Virus record (IMG/VR): IMGVR_UViG_3300012988_000003
Coordinates: 1-64,000 of that record
Strand: one strand, 5' to 3'
From: a virus
Length of the DNA: 64,000 bases
Both the position numbers and the translations under genes were made by a program. This document shows positions 8,075 to 17,452 of the stretch, piece after piece. A model generated the notes under the pieces. That model made no database searches and was not told the DNA's origin. It worked only from the letters and a program-made list of their open reading frames with translations. The number at the start of each line of letters is the position of its first letter. The first letter of the stretch is position 1.

Positions 8075-10882
8075 ATGAAGTTAAAACTCCCGGTTACACC
8101 TCACATAAGGAAGCAGCTCGCTGCTTCATCGGTCAAGCACGGTAAACATGTTGCCGTCGATTACCAGTCTTACGCTCATTTTCAGGAGCGCATCGACCGC
8201 GAGTATCGTCATCTGTCCGAGCCTGAAAGAGATGCCCTCATCGTTACCTGCTGCCTGACCCATCCTAATCACCGAAAGAAACACGCTTCAAGGAAATGGC
8301 GCTGGATCCTCCCGGCTATAGCTGTGATCTTCGTGATTCTGTTTTTCGCTTTGGCGGCGCGCGCGCAAGGCACCAGCCAGATCGATGTCATCACCTTTCA
8401 GGATGCAGCCGGTGTGCCGATCAAAAGTTTTGCGGCACCATTCAAGATTAAATGCTCAACCAACGTTACCTGCGCGGCTTCCGGCTCGGTGCTCACGGTC
8501 ACAGCCTCGGGCGGTGGTGCTGGCGGATACGCCACGGTACAGAATGCCGGTGTCGCCATTGTGCAGGAACCGGTGTTGAATTTCCTCGGCGCTCTGGCCT
8601 GCGTGGACAATGCCGGGAATACGTCATCTGATTGCAAGATTTCAGCCAACATCGCGGTTGCCCACCAGTTCCTTACCGGGATCGATGCGAGCGGAAACTT
8701 CACGCGCGCGCAGCCTGCGTACTCAGATTTAACCGGTACTCCAACTCTTCCCGCAACGAAAGCAGCCGTAGGGTCAAACTGGATTAACTCATACGATGCG
8801 ACCACTGGATTATTCACGGCAACACGGCCAGACTACAGCGATATAACTAGCCTTCCACAACTGGCACAGACGAAATTCGCGGTAGCAAACAAGTTCCTGA
8901 CCGAGTACAACGCATCGAACGGTCTTTTTCAATTCGCACAACCGGCCTCAACCAACCTGTCCGATTTCTCGGCTGTAGCCGCTTCACACACCGGGATGCT
9001 GCCGATCTGGGACCAGCCATCAACTACCTACATCCCAGGCGATCCGATCATCACCGGGCCAGATGCCAACGGCGCGGTGCCAGTCGGTAATCCGGTAGTC
9101 ACTGCTGGATGGGATGGTACGAACGTCCGCAGAGTAAAGACTGATGCCGCCGGAGTGGTTCAGGTCAACGTGACCGGGCTGAACGTGGCTTGTGCAGGAC
9201 TTCCGGCTCTGACTGGCGACATCACAAGTCCATCTGGATCATGTGCGACCACTCTCGCTCCAACCATCGCCGGTGCTCATAGCTTCACCGGAACCATAAC
9301 ATATACAGGGCCAAATCCTTATTTTGATCCGCGCAATTACGGAGTTAATGTATGTAGCGGCTCGGGTGACGACACAACAGCTTTCAATAGCGCCATCAGC
9401 GCAGCCAATACGGCAGGTGGTGGTTGGGTACTGATTCCTACTGGCAGTGTATGCGTCATTGCGGGCCAGCTCAATATGGCTTCAATGGATGGCGTGAGGC
9501 TGGCCGGGACTCCCGGGATAGTCACATTCAACACTCCCAAGCCAATCTTGAAGTTTACCGGCACGACCTCGCCATTGATTGACGCGCGCTCATCGCAGGG
9601 TTTGGAATTCGATCACTTCACCGTCCAATACACGAATGCTGCTTTTGCTGGCAGAGTGATTGACTTTCAGCATCTCGTGGGCGTGGACAGCCAGAACTTT
9701 CGCATTCACGACATGACGATTACCGGCACGTCAACGGCAAAGGGGGCAATCTGTCTGGTCTGCGCTGATAACACGGACGTGGGAAGCGTGGATGGTGTTT
9801 CTTTCTTCTGGGCGCTCCACGCGGTCGAGGCACTGACCTCCAACATTTTCCGCGTGAGCAATTCAAACTTCGGCTCCGGCGTTGTTGGTGTGGGCGACAT
9901 CACGGGCGATTACATCACCGATCTCGGGAACAACAACACGATTGGCCCTAACAACAATTTCGAAATGTCAACGAATGTGAGCGCGATCCATTGTTCAACG
10001 TGTGGCAACAACATCAATATATTCCAGAATACAGGCAATGACTTTGTTGCCGGATACAGCGCCGTACTCTTCAATATGAACTCCAACCTGGTCAACGCGC
10101 AGGACAATTTCGTAGGTCTTGGACCGGGAGGAACATCGACATTCTTTAGTGGTGCCGGGGCTCAAGGTACATTCAATCTGGTGGGAAACACGCTAGGTAA
10201 CTGGGGAACGGCGTGGATAGGATTAAACGGGCCGGCAAAATCAGTCAACATCCAGAACAACGGCTACGGCACTATTGGCACTTTCCTGAATATCTGTTGC
10301 CCTACGTCAGGAACGATTCAGGACAACAACGGCCTCACCACAATGTACGGAACCACCGTTTTTGCTGGCAGTGCCAACAAGACTGGACAGGCCGACATCG
10401 TAGCTTCCTCTGGCGCGATCAACACATCCGAAACGGTGATCGTAAAGACACCGGCGCTCGCTGCGAGCCGACTCGTTGCTGGTACGCATTTCCGCATTAT
10501 CCTGATGGGAACATGCACCAGCACGGTAGCCAACGTCAGCACATTCACTCTGCGATGGGGAACCAACGGCACCACTGCAGATGGAACAGTTGCAGCTTTA
10601 GCCACCAGTGCAGCTGCTACGAGTGGAACCAACAACGGATTCCGCACCGTAATTGATCTGACCGTTCGTACTGCCGGAGCGTCGGCCACAAGTAACGCCT
10701 TCCTCCAGCTCACGTCAGACGGAAATATCGGCATCGTTGCCACTCCCAATGCCAAGTCAGTAGCTGGCACGGCATTCAATACGACCACGGTCAGCGGGAT
10801 TTTGAGTCTTGCCTATAAGAGCGCGGCTACCACAACGACGACCACATTCACTAACGCCACTATCGAGATTGTCCAAAACTAA
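8075..10882 (+). CDS. Tail spike with pectate-lyase-like beta-helix and an N-terminal membrane/export segment
   Basis: 935 residues. Residues 1-76 are polar and helical. About 77-98 form a hydrophobic helix (ILPAIAVIFVILFFALAARAQ) with an AxA-type cleavage site before QGTSQ. Residues 100-410 are T/A/G-rich shaft repeats. Residues about 415-690 match the start of a pectate-lyase/tail-spike beta-helix (FDPRNYGVNV...DDTTAFNSAI...GGGWVLIPTG) with many N/G-rich coils. The C-terminal 200 residues are a beta-sandwich. The beta-helix usually binds and cuts surface polysaccharide. The membrane segment is unexpected in a virion spike, so either the N-terminus is a fused extra gene or the protein is exported. 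Confidence 0.75.
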   Translation: MKLKLPVTPHIRKQLAASSVKHGKHVAVDYQSYAHFQERIDREYRHLSEPERDALIVTCCLTHPNHRKKHASRKWRWILPAIAVIFVILFFALAARAQGTSQIDVITFQDAAGVPIKSFAAPFKIKCSTNVTCAASGSVLTVTASGGGAGGYATVQNAGVAIVQEPVLNFLGALACVDNAGNTSSDCKISANIAVAHQFLTGIDASGNFTRAQPAYSDLTGTPTLPATKAAVGSNWINSYDATTGLFTATRPDYSDITSLPQLAQTKFAVANKFLTEYNASNGLFQFAQPASTNLSDFSAVAASHTGMLPIWDQPSTTYIPGDPIITGPDANGAVPVGNPVVTAGWDGTNVRRVKTDAAGVVQVNVTGLNVACAGLPALTGDITSPSGSCATTLAPTIAGAHSFTGTITYTGPNPYFDPRNYGVNVCSGSGDDTTAFNSAISAANTAGGGWVLIPTGSVCVIAGQLNMASMDGVRLAGTPGIVTFNTPKPILKFTGTTSPLIDARSSQGLEFDHFTVQYTNAAFAGRVIDFQHLVGVDSQNFRIHDMTITGTSTAKGAICLVCADNTDVGSVDGVSFFWALHAVEALTSNIFRVSNSNFGSGVVGVGDITGDYITDLGNNNTIGPNNNFEMSTNVSAIHCSTCGNNINIFQNTGNDFVAGYSAVLFNMNSNLVNAQDNFVGLGPGGTSTFFSGAGAQGTFNLVGNTLGNWGTAWIGLNGPAKSVNIQNNGYGTIGTFLNICCPTSGTIQDNNGLTTMYGTTVFAGSANKTGQADIVASSGAINTSETVIVKTPALAASRLVAGTHFRIILMGTCTSTVANVSTFTLRWGTNGTTADGTVAALATSAAATSGTNNGFRTVIDLTVRTAGASATSNAFLQLTSDGNIGIVATPNAKSVAGTAFNTTTVSGILSLAYKSAATTTTTTFTNATIEIVQN

Positions 10883-10883
10883 A

Positions 10884-11240
10884 ATGCCTTTCCCCTTCGT
10901 CACGCGCAGCCATCACGACGACATGATCTCGGAACTACGCAGACAGCTTGCGGCCAAAGAATCAGAACGCCAGAAATACATCGACATCCTCGCGCAGATG
11001 GGCTGGGGCGTGAAGGTATTCGGCGCTGGCGACCAGCCGGAAATCGAAGAGACACCGGCAGCAAAAACCTCCAGCTCGACGCCTACGGTTCCTCTGGCGC
11101 GCATGCGGCCCACTCAGGCAGCGCGTGTGATCAGCGGCAGATTGCAGCGCGAGTACGACGAACAGCTAAAGAACAACCGCAGGGCTGAAGTCCTTCAAGG
11201 CGTAGCGGCCATCATCGGCGACAAGCTTCAAGAGAACTAA
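10884..11240 (+). CDS. Hypothetical coiled-coil head protein
   Basis: 118 residues from ATG 10884, one base after the spike stop. A helix rich in Arg, Lys and Glu (about 10-40, DDMISELRRQLAAKESERQKYI) and a second helix (QREYDEQLKNNRRAEVLQG) flank a Pro/Ser/Thr linker. It lies immediately before the portal gene. Family unknown; a portal-associated or scaffolding accessory role would fit the position. Confidence 0.55.
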   Translation: MPFPFVTRSHHDDMISELRRQLAAKESERQKYIDILAQMGWGVKVFGAGDQPEIEETPAAKTSSSTPTVPLARMRPTQAARVISGRLQREYDEQLKNNRRAEVLQGVAAIIGDKLQEN

Positions 11241-11261
11241 CAAGAAAAACCCCCACAATCC

Positions 11262-13640
11262 ATGGCCACACAAGCAGTCGGTATTACCGTCCAGAAACTA
11301 CCTGTCCAGCAAGACCACGGCCAGGAAGCGACCGGCGACGACCCGAAAAAAGACAACGCGCAGACCGGCGAGACCCAACTTAGCCCTGACGAGCAAAAAG
11401 AACTGATCGAACTGGTGCGCAAGTACAAGCAACAGTGGTATCTCGCCCGGCGCATGATCCTCAAAAGAGTTCTCAAGGCGCACGAGTTCTTTAAGGGCAA
11501 CCAGTTCATCAGTTTCGACCCGCAATCCTTTCAGTGGTTCGATGCTCTGGAATCGGCCTTCTCCGGTGACAATTCCGGCGCCGATCTCGAGATGTACCAA
11601 TTCGCGACCAACTTCTACCAGATGCTTGGCTTCGCTTTTGTGGCCGCGCTTTCATCCCAGGTCCCAAAGACGCGCGCATTGCCGGAAAACGCGGAAAAAG
11701 AAGAGGACATTGCCACAGCCAAAGCTTTCTCAACGGTGCAGGAAATCATTGAACGCAAGAACCAGATTGCCAGCCTGCACAAACAGGCATTGCTCGAACT
11801 CTGGATGTCAGGCTGCTACTTCCGGCATACGCGGTATGTAGTCGATGCCGACGCGGCTGGAACACACAAAGAGCCGGCGCTCCAAATCTCGCAACAAGTC
11901 ATGATGCCCGCGCGGTACTCGTGCTCGGCTTGCGCAGCCACGACACCGGCGCAGGGCCAGCAACAGAATTGCGCCAAGTGCGGCCAGCCATTAAGCGATC
12001 AGGATTACTTCCCTGAAGAGCAGATGGAGATCCCGATAGCGCAGGAGTTCAAAGAAGTGGCCAACGGCATGGTCACGATGGACATTTACGGGCCGATGCA
12101 CGTTGACGTACACCCGCGGGCAGGCGATCTGACCGAAACACCGATATTGAATCTTGACCAGGAAGTATCGGTCGGCGTGCTGCGATCGATGTTCCCGGGC
12201 AAATGGGACGAGATCAGGAAAGAAACCGGCGGTTTATCTCAGGACAGCACACAGGAAAAACAGAGCCGGTCAATCATCTTCTCCGAAGGCACGAGCGCCG
12301 CGGCACTGACACAAGAGCAGTTACCGACATATTCCAGAACCTGGATTCAACCGTGGGCGTTCAATGACATCGATGACAAGGTAAAAGTCGATAAGTACAA
12401 AAAGCTGTTCCCCGACGGCGTTCTGCTCTGCAATATCGGTGACACCTTCCTCGACGCGCAGTCGGCCAAGCTGACCAAAGAGTGGACGCATTGCGGCACG
12501 GTCAAGAAGAAATTCGGTATGTTCCCGCCAGCCGTGGGCGATGCGGCGATTCCGGTACAGGAACGCATTAACGACACCGGCAACATCACGCACGAGTACA
12601 TGGACCGGCTCGCCGGCGGCATCATCCTGGTCAATCAGGACGGTATCGACACAAATTCCATGTCCGGTAAGCCGCTGCTGCCCGGAACCATGAATCCGGT
12701 CAAACTGCCGAAGGCGCTGCAGAACTCGCGTCTGGCTGACCAGATCGTCCAGATCAAGTGCGAACTGGACGACAACATCTATAACTACACCGACAAACTG
12801 GTCTTCTGGATGCAGTTGCTTGTCGGTACGCCGCCGCAAATCTTCGGTGGCGCGGGCGATCCGCACATTGAGACGGCGGCAGGCCAGCAGCAGCAGCTAT
12901 CGACCGCCATGGGCAAACTGGGCGGCTTCTGGGATGAATGCCGAGATGAGAACGCCAAAGCAGCCGAGCTGGCGGTGAACTGCGCAGCGGAGAACATGAA
13001 CGATGATTGGTTTGACGTTGTAACCGATTCCTCGGGCCAGTTCCGCAACGAGTACGTGTTCTTGGACGACATGCGCGGGTCGATCCATGCGTATCCGGAA
13101 ACCGATCAGGGCTTCCCGATGACGCACTCCGAGATTGCGGCATGGTGGAACAAGTTAATCGAGTATGCATCCGGCGGCAAGAATCCGCTGGCCAACGCAA
13201 TTCTGGACGAGCCGGCCAATCAGGAGCAGATTGCTATCTGGACTGGCGTGCCTGGGCTGGTAGTTCCCGGCAAGGAAATGCGCAATAAGGTCATGCAGAT
13301 CATTGACCGGCTGATCAAAGAGCAGCCACAAGAGTCGATGGCTCCGGTGCCGAACCCTGCCGATCCTACAGGCCAGTCTCAGATCATGCAGCCAATCACC
13401 ATGCCGTCGATTCAGCCAGACCCGCTGGTAGACGATATGGAGATCATCATTCAGGTAACAAAAGACTGGGCCGCAAAGAACTGGATGATGGCCGATGAAA
13501 ACCCACCGGCATGGACCAATGTTCTCGCGTACCTCAAGCTTGCCGTTTCCTATCAGCAGAAAGACCAGATGGCGCAAATGCAACTTGAAGCGCAAACTGG
13601 CGGTAAGCCGGTAGCGGCATCCAACGGTCAGGAGGAATAA
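11262..13640 (+). CDS. Portal (head-tail connector) protein with inserted zinc ribbon
   Basis: 792 residues. Length, high helical content, the Gln/Met/Pro-rich C-terminus and position before scaffold and capsid genes all point to the podoviral portal, through which DNA enters and leaves the head. Segments such as YQFATNFYQMLGFAFVAALSS and ITHEYMDRLAGGIILVNQDG fit portal stem and wing regions. Residues about 221-241 hold an extra CxxC...CxxC ribbon (cysteine codons between 11922 and 11981), which standard portals lack. Some cysteine-coordinated wing insert is likely. The identity is by order and general features, not by a diagnostic motif. Confidence 0.7.
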   Translation: MATQAVGITVQKLPVQQDHGQEATGDDPKKDNAQTGETQLSPDEQKELIELVRKYKQQWYLARRMILKRVLKAHEFFKGNQFISFDPQSFQWFDALESAFSGDNSGADLEMYQFATNFYQMLGFAFVAALSSQVPKTRALPENAEKEEDIATAKAFSTVQEIIERKNQIASLHKQALLELWMSGCYFRHTRYVVDADAAGTHKEPALQISQQVMMPARYSCSACAATTPAQGQQQNCAKCGQPLSDQDYFPEEQMEIPIAQEFKEVANGMVTMDIYGPMHVDVHPRAGDLTETPILNLDQEVSVGVLRSMFPGKWDEIRKETGGLSQDSTQEKQSRSIIFSEGTSAAALTQEQLPTYSRTWIQPWAFNDIDDKVKVDKYKKLFPDGVLLCNIGDTFLDAQSAKLTKEWTHCGTVKKKFGMFPPAVGDAAIPVQERINDTGNITHEYMDRLAGGIILVNQDGIDTNSMSGKPLLPGTMNPVKLPKALQNSRLADQIVQIKCELDDNIYNYTDKLVFWMQLLVGTPPQIFGGAGDPHIETAAGQQQQLSTAMGKLGGFWDECRDENAKAAELAVNCAAENMNDDWFDVVTDSSGQFRNEYVFLDDMRGSIHAYPETDQGFPMTHSEIAAWWNKLIEYASGGKNPLANAILDEPANQEQIAIWTGVPGLVVPGKEMRNKVMQIIDRLIKEQPQESMAPVPNPADPTGQSQIMQPITMPSIQPDPLVDDMEIIIQVTKDWAAKNWMMADENPPAWTNVLAYLKLAVSYQQKDQMAQMQLEAQTGGKPVAASNGQEE

Positions 13641-13646
13641 CTATTC

Positions 13647-13955
13647 ATGCGACTATTTGGCGATCCCATCACTTTAACCACGGTTGAGGGAAAGAAAATT
13701 ACCGCGCTGGTAATCGGTGTGCGCACCGAACCGGCCACACACATCGGCACCAACGGCGAACCGCTGCTATCGCTGGCCTACTTCACTCCGGGACCAACCT
13801 TCGGTACCGCCGATTCGGTGATTGTTCACGATGTACCACACTCATCGGTTGAAGGAATCGTCGGTGTTGGTCGCTGGGACGATTACCAGATGGAGCCGGA
13901 AAAGGCCGCAGCCGAAGAAGCCCACCCAGAAGGCTGGAAGCAGCAAAGCGCGTAA
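13647..13955 (+). CDS. Hypothetical small head-region protein
   Basis: 102 residues, six bases after the portal stop, with GGAGGAATAA as a strong ribosome site in the portal's last codons. The sequence is a compact beta fold (ITLTTVEGKKITALVIGV...SLAYFTPG...DSVIVHDVPH) followed by an acidic tail. Family unrecognised. It may be a head accessory protein. Confidence 0.6.
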   Translation: MRLFGDPITLTTVEGKKITALVIGVRTEPATHIGTNGEPLLSLAYFTPGPTFGTADSVIVHDVPHSSVEGIVGVGRWDDYQMEPEKAAAEEAHPEGWKQQSA

Positions 13956-13963
13956 ATACCGCC

Positions 13964-14164
13964 ATGTCCGAAGAGCGTTACCGCGAACTACCGAACATGC
14001 TGTACAACGGTGCTCTGGTAGGACACGTTGGCGCTCGCGACATCTTCTTTCTGAGAACCGCGCACATCCTCTGGGATGATCTAGAGACCGCGATCATTAT
14101 TCACGAAGGAACCGGTGTCAAGGTCGGGGAAATGTACCCGGAAGCACCGAAGCATATTGAGTGA
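13964..14164 (+). CDS. Hypothetical 66-residue protein
   Basis: Small alpha/beta protein (ERYRELPNMLYNGALVGHVGARDIFF...AIIIHEGTGVKVGE), eight bases after the previous gene and in line with the head operon. No cysteines, no membrane segment, no recognised family. Confidence 0.55.
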   Translation: MSEERYRELPNMLYNGALVGHVGARDIFFLRTAHILWDDLETAIIIHEGTGVKVGEMYPEAPKHIE

Positions 14165-14173
14165 GGATACTGA

Positions 14174-14401
14174 ATGCCAGACGAGAAGCACTACACGGAT
14201 TCGTATTTAATTGAACGCGGCTCTAGCGTTGACATAATCGAACGCTGCGCTGCTTTTATTCGCCAGTGCGGTGATTTTGAAGGCTTGTTGGATTATGCGG
14301 AAGACGAGAGCAACCCCGGAAAGTACCAGAAATTGCTACACGCTCTCACGAAACAAGCAATGCGCATAATTGCCAATGAATCAAAGGACTCAGGAACGTA
14401 A
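14174..14401 (+). CDS. Hypothetical 75-residue protein
   Basis: Acidic, helical protein (VDIIERCAAFIRQCGDFEGLLDYAEDES), preceded by GAGGATACTGA before its ATG. It is the last gene before a terminator, so it closes the portal transcript. Function unknown. Confidence 0.55.
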   Translation: MPDEKHYTDSYLIERGSSVDIIERCAAFIRQCGDFEGLLDYAEDESNPGKYQKLLHALTKQAMRIIANESKDSGT

Positions 14402-14419
14402 GTAGATAAACACCACGAA

Positions 14420-14433
14420 TTTAGCAGTACCCA
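14420..14433 (+). repeat. TTTAGCAGTACCCA element, copy 1
   Basis: This 14-mer recurs exactly at 18384-18397, and shorter forms (TTTAGCA) occur at 4464 and 20405. This copy sits just upstream of a terminator-like hairpin that precedes the scaffold gene. On the other strand it reads TGCTAAATT, an extended -10 promoter shape. Whether it is a promoter or a conserved leader element cannot be settled by eye. Confidence 0.5.
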
Positions 14434-14437
14434 AACA

Positions 14438-14460
14438 CCCGCCTCACTGGCGGGTTTTTT
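14438..14460 (+). terminator. Terminator or attenuator before the scaffold gene
   Basis: Stem CCCGCC / GGCGGG with a TCACT loop and TTTTTT. A near-copy with the same flanks (ACACCCGCC before, ATTGCCC-like after) precedes the gene at 20494, so this is a repeated control module ahead of highly expressed virion genes. Confidence 0.75.
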
Positions 14461-14499
14461 ATTGCCCAAAACAAATCAGGAGTTCAAAGAGAGAAGTCT

Positions 14500-15999
14500 A
14501 TGCCCGAAACCATCACCGCCCCCGCAGCACCAGTAGCCACCTCAGCACCGGCAACCACGTCCGCGCCCGCGACTACGGCGGCACCGAGCACTAGCGCAGC
14601 GCCTTCAACCGGTGCAGCGGCAGAAACAACCGCGCCCGCGACTATAACCGAAGCGCCAGCGACTGAGACCAGCCCCTTTGCCGGTAAGTCGATTGAAGAA
14701 ACAATCTTAAAGACGCTCACCGAGAAGCGTGAAGCGCGCGAGAAAGCCGCTAGCGGTGAAGTTGCGCAGCCGGAAAAGACCGACGACGAGAAGCTGGCTG
14801 CCGAACTGGGCACAGATACTCCAGAAGAAGTTAAAGCCGGGGAAGTTAAGACCGGCGATGATCAGAAAACAGAAGCCGAAGCCACCAGTGAATTCGATCT
14901 GGACGAACCGGACTTCTCGACCAAATGGCTGGACGATCTGGCCAAAGAAAACAAGATCACCTTTGCCGACGAACGCGCCAAGGGCCAACTGTTCAAGGTT
15001 GTGCGCGAGCACAGCGAGTTCCGGCCCATTGCCGAAATCTTCGGTGGCGATCTTGAGGAAGCGCAGGCCGCACAGACAGGCTCGGTCACCTTCCAACATT
15101 TTGACGGACTTTACGAACAGGCCCACACACCAGAGGGCACCCGTGGATTCCTCGAAGCTCTTGCCGCAAAGCAGCAGCAGGAGCCAATCATCGGGCAGGA
15201 CGGTAAGCCCGTTGACGTAGTAAGCGCGCTGTTCAACAACATGCGCGATATGGACTTTGCAGTATTCGAAAAGCAGTTCAAAGAAAAGGGAGACGACGAA
15301 GCCCTTGCCGCGTTGGACATTCTCAGGGAGCGTATATCGCCGAATCGCGCCCCGGCGTCAGAGAACATTCCACCGGAATTGGCTAAGCGTGAAGCTGCTG
15401 TCAAAGAGCGTGAAGAGAAGCTGAATCGCACCCAGCAACAGCAGAGCGAGAGCGCCCGTACCCAATACGAGCAGACCGTTGCCACTGATCTCGACACCGA
15501 GATTGGCAAAGTCATTGATCCGATCCTCGGGAAAACAGCCTTCTCGCCGGTGATTCAAGCCGACGTGAAGAACAAGATTTTCGACCGCGTAATGGAAGCT
15601 CTGGACAAGAGCCCGCTTTACAAGTCGAAGTCCGAAGTGCTGTTGAACAAACCCCCGACCGCTGAGAACAAGGCCGCACTGATGGCCTTCAAGATGAAGT
15701 GGTTCAATCAGGTTGCGCCACGGGTCATGAAGGAAACCATCAGAGAGTACCGCGACCCTGTAGTCAAGGCCCAGGCGGAACGCGATCAAAAGCAGGCAGC
15801 GCAAGCGATACGCAGCCGGGTAGAACCCAAGGGCCCGAGCGTTTCCACTGCTCCAGTAGCGCAACTCAGCAAAGAGCAGCAAGTCACCAAGACCATCAGC
15901 GATCTCGCGACGAAACTCGGCCGCCAGCCCAGCCACCTTGAAGTGATTCAGGCAACACTGGCAGCCAAGGCACAGCAGCGGGCGGCGCACGGGTCTTAA
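14500..15999 (+). CDS. Capsid scaffolding/assembly protein
   Basis: 499 residues. Residues 1-60 are almost only Ala, Pro, Thr and Ser (disordered). Residues 60-150 are acidic helices (SIEETILKTLTEKREAREK). A Glu/Gln/Lys-rich coiled coil (about 285-330) and a basic helical C-terminus (about 430-499) follow. This charge layout and the position between portal and capsid genes are typical of scaffolds that guide prohead assembly and then leave. No protease domain is visible. The ribosome site AGGAG lies 20 bp upstream, with a closer AGAG run. Confidence 0.7.
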   Translation: MPETITAPAAPVATSAPATTSAPATTAAPSTSAAPSTGAAAETTAPATITEAPATETSPFAGKSIEETILKTLTEKREAREKAASGEVAQPEKTDDEKLAAELGTDTPEEVKAGEVKTGDDQKTEAEATSEFDLDEPDFSTKWLDDLAKENKITFADERAKGQLFKVVREHSEFRPIAEIFGGDLEEAQAAQTGSVTFQHFDGLYEQAHTPEGTRGFLEALAAKQQQEPIIGQDGKPVDVVSALFNNMRDMDFAVFEKQFKEKGDDEALAALDILRERISPNRAPASENIPPELAKREAAVKEREEKLNRTQQQQSESARTQYEQTVATDLDTEIGKVIDPILGKTAFSPVIQADVKNKIFDRVMEALDKSPLYKSKSEVLLNKPPTAENKAALMAFKMKWFNQVAPRVMKETIREYRDPVVKAQAERDQKQAAQAIRSRVEPKGPSVSTAPVAQLSKEQQVTKTISDLATKLGRQPSHLEVIQATLAAKAQQRAAHGS

Positions 16000-16026
16000 C
16001 TCCCAACCAATTCCGCTACCCGGCTT

Positions 16027-16043
16027 GAGCGCGCAATGCGCTC
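16027..16043 (+). other. Hairpin in the capsid gene leader
   Basis: GAGCGC / GCGCTC with a GCAAT loop, 20 bp upstream of the capsid start and without a U-tract. It may stabilise the mRNA or mark a processing site ahead of the most expressed gene. Confidence 0.45.
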
Positions 16044-16063
16044 GCCACTAATGAGGCTTTACC

Positions 16064-17344
16064 TTGCCACAACTGACATCCACTACTTCCGCTGCACTGC
16101 AGTTGGAAGACGTCAATGACGTAATCCCTGTACTCGTTGAGCTCTCGAACAAGCTCGACGCTCGTATCAAAGACAACGGTCGCGCGACCCAAGTCTCCAC
16201 CAAAAGCTACCGCGTTCGCATCCAGACCGCCGACGTGGGCGACGTTGCGAAGTTCAACCTTGAAGGCGGCACCCTGCCGACCGGCGGATCCTCGACCTGG
16301 GACCAGTTCCTGGTCACTCCTCTGGCCTTCGTGAAGCCGATCGAATACACCCGTTTGGCTGATCTGACCGGCGACCCGAAGTCGGTTGCCAGCGAGAACC
16401 CGGTATCGAAAACTATTGCCGATTGCGTCAAGGGCATTCAGGTCCAGCGCGATATGTTCCTGCAGACCGCGGGAGACGGCAAAATCGGCCAGGTCCTTTC
16501 GACCTACGCCGGTGGCGGCGCCAACCCGATCACCCTTGAGCCTTCACCCTGGGGCGCGCGTCTGATGCGGCGCGGCCAGAAAATCCAGGTCATGTCAAAC
16601 GCTTTCGCGCTCCGTTCGACTGCGGTCATCACCAACGTCGTGAAGACGCTGGGCGCAACCCAGTCAATCACGGTTGACGTGGTACCCGGTGGCACGGTGG
16701 CTGGAGACTTCATTGTCCTGGCCGGCATTGCCGCAGGCGGCGCTGATCCGTTCATCAACGGTCTGCCGGTGTTCCACTCGACCTCGACGGCTGGCACCTT
16801 GCTCGGCATCTCCCGCGCCAACAACTACGTTGTGGCGAACGGCGTGAACGCCAACGGCGCGCAGATCACTCTGCCTGTCCTGCGGCTGGCCATGAACCAG
16901 GTGCTGGTTGAACTGGGCGATGAAGCGCTGAAAGATCAGCTCTTCCACACTCACCCCTCGCAGTTGGCTGCGTATGAGGAACTGGGCTTCAAAATCCAGA
17001 CCATGTACTCGGACTCCGGCAAGTTCAACGACAAGGGCTTCGACGGAATGCTCAACGCCCGCAAGATGACCATTGACGGGTACGAGATCATCTCGAACCT
17101 CCATGCCGACAACCAGGCATGGCACTTCACCAACGTGAAGAGCTGGGGCAAAGTGAAATGGGGCCAGGGAACATTCTGGTTCAAGAACCGCGGTGGCCAG
17201 ACCGTGTTCCAGCAGTACGACACGGCCACCGGCACCCCGAAGGCAGTCGAGAACAGCTACCTCGTTGACTGTATCCAAACTTATGTGGACAATCCGAAGC
17301 TGTTGTCTTCGGTCACGAGCTGCAAGCTGCCCACCGGCAACTAG
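16064..17344 (+). CDS. Major capsid protein
   Basis: 426 residues, starting at TTG 16064 after TGAGG. The alternative ATG at 16051-16053 is out of frame and soon stops. The protein has a short N-terminal arm (TTSAALQLEDVN), a long helix, then alternating strands and helices with YTRLADLTGDPKSVASENP, LEPSPWGARLMRRGQ and a conserved C-terminal beta/Trp segment (WGKVKWGQGTFWFKNRGG). This is the style of HK97-fold capsid proteins of podoviruses (N4 gp56-like). It follows the scaffold gene and is closed by a terminator. A TTG start for an abundant protein is unusual; the leader hairpin may compensate. Confidence 0.8.
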   Translation: MPQLTSTTSAALQLEDVNDVIPVLVELSNKLDARIKDNGRATQVSTKSYRVRIQTADVGDVAKFNLEGGTLPTGGSSTWDQFLVTPLAFVKPIEYTRLADLTGDPKSVASENPVSKTIADCVKGIQVQRDMFLQTAGDGKIGQVLSTYAGGGANPITLEPSPWGARLMRRGQKIQVMSNAFALRSTAVITNVVKTLGATQSITVDVVPGGTVAGDFIVLAGIAAGGADPFINGLPVFHSTSTAGTLLGISRANNYVVANGVNANGAQITLPVLRLAMNQVLVELGDEALKDQLFHTHPSQLAAYEELGFKIQTMYSDSGKFNDKGFDGMLNARKMTIDGYEIISNLHADNQAWHFTNVKSWGKVKWGQGTFWFKNRGGQTVFQQYDTATGTPKAVENSYLVDCIQTYVDNPKLLSSVTSCKLPTGN

Positions 17345-17402
17345 TTAGCCTGATATTGCCTGAGAGGTTAACCGACCCGACGGCGATGTCAACAACCCAA
17401 AT

Positions 17403-17433
17403 GGGCCGCTCTGAAATATGGGCGGCCCTTTTA
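17403..17433 (+). terminator. Terminator after the capsid gene
   Basis: Stem GGGCCGC / GCGGCCC with a 12-nt loop, followed by TTTTATTT. It would stop much of the abundant capsid transcript, allowing the downstream tail genes to be expressed at lower level. Confidence 0.75.
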
Positions 17434-17452
17434 TTTGAAGTGAGGTTTTGCA

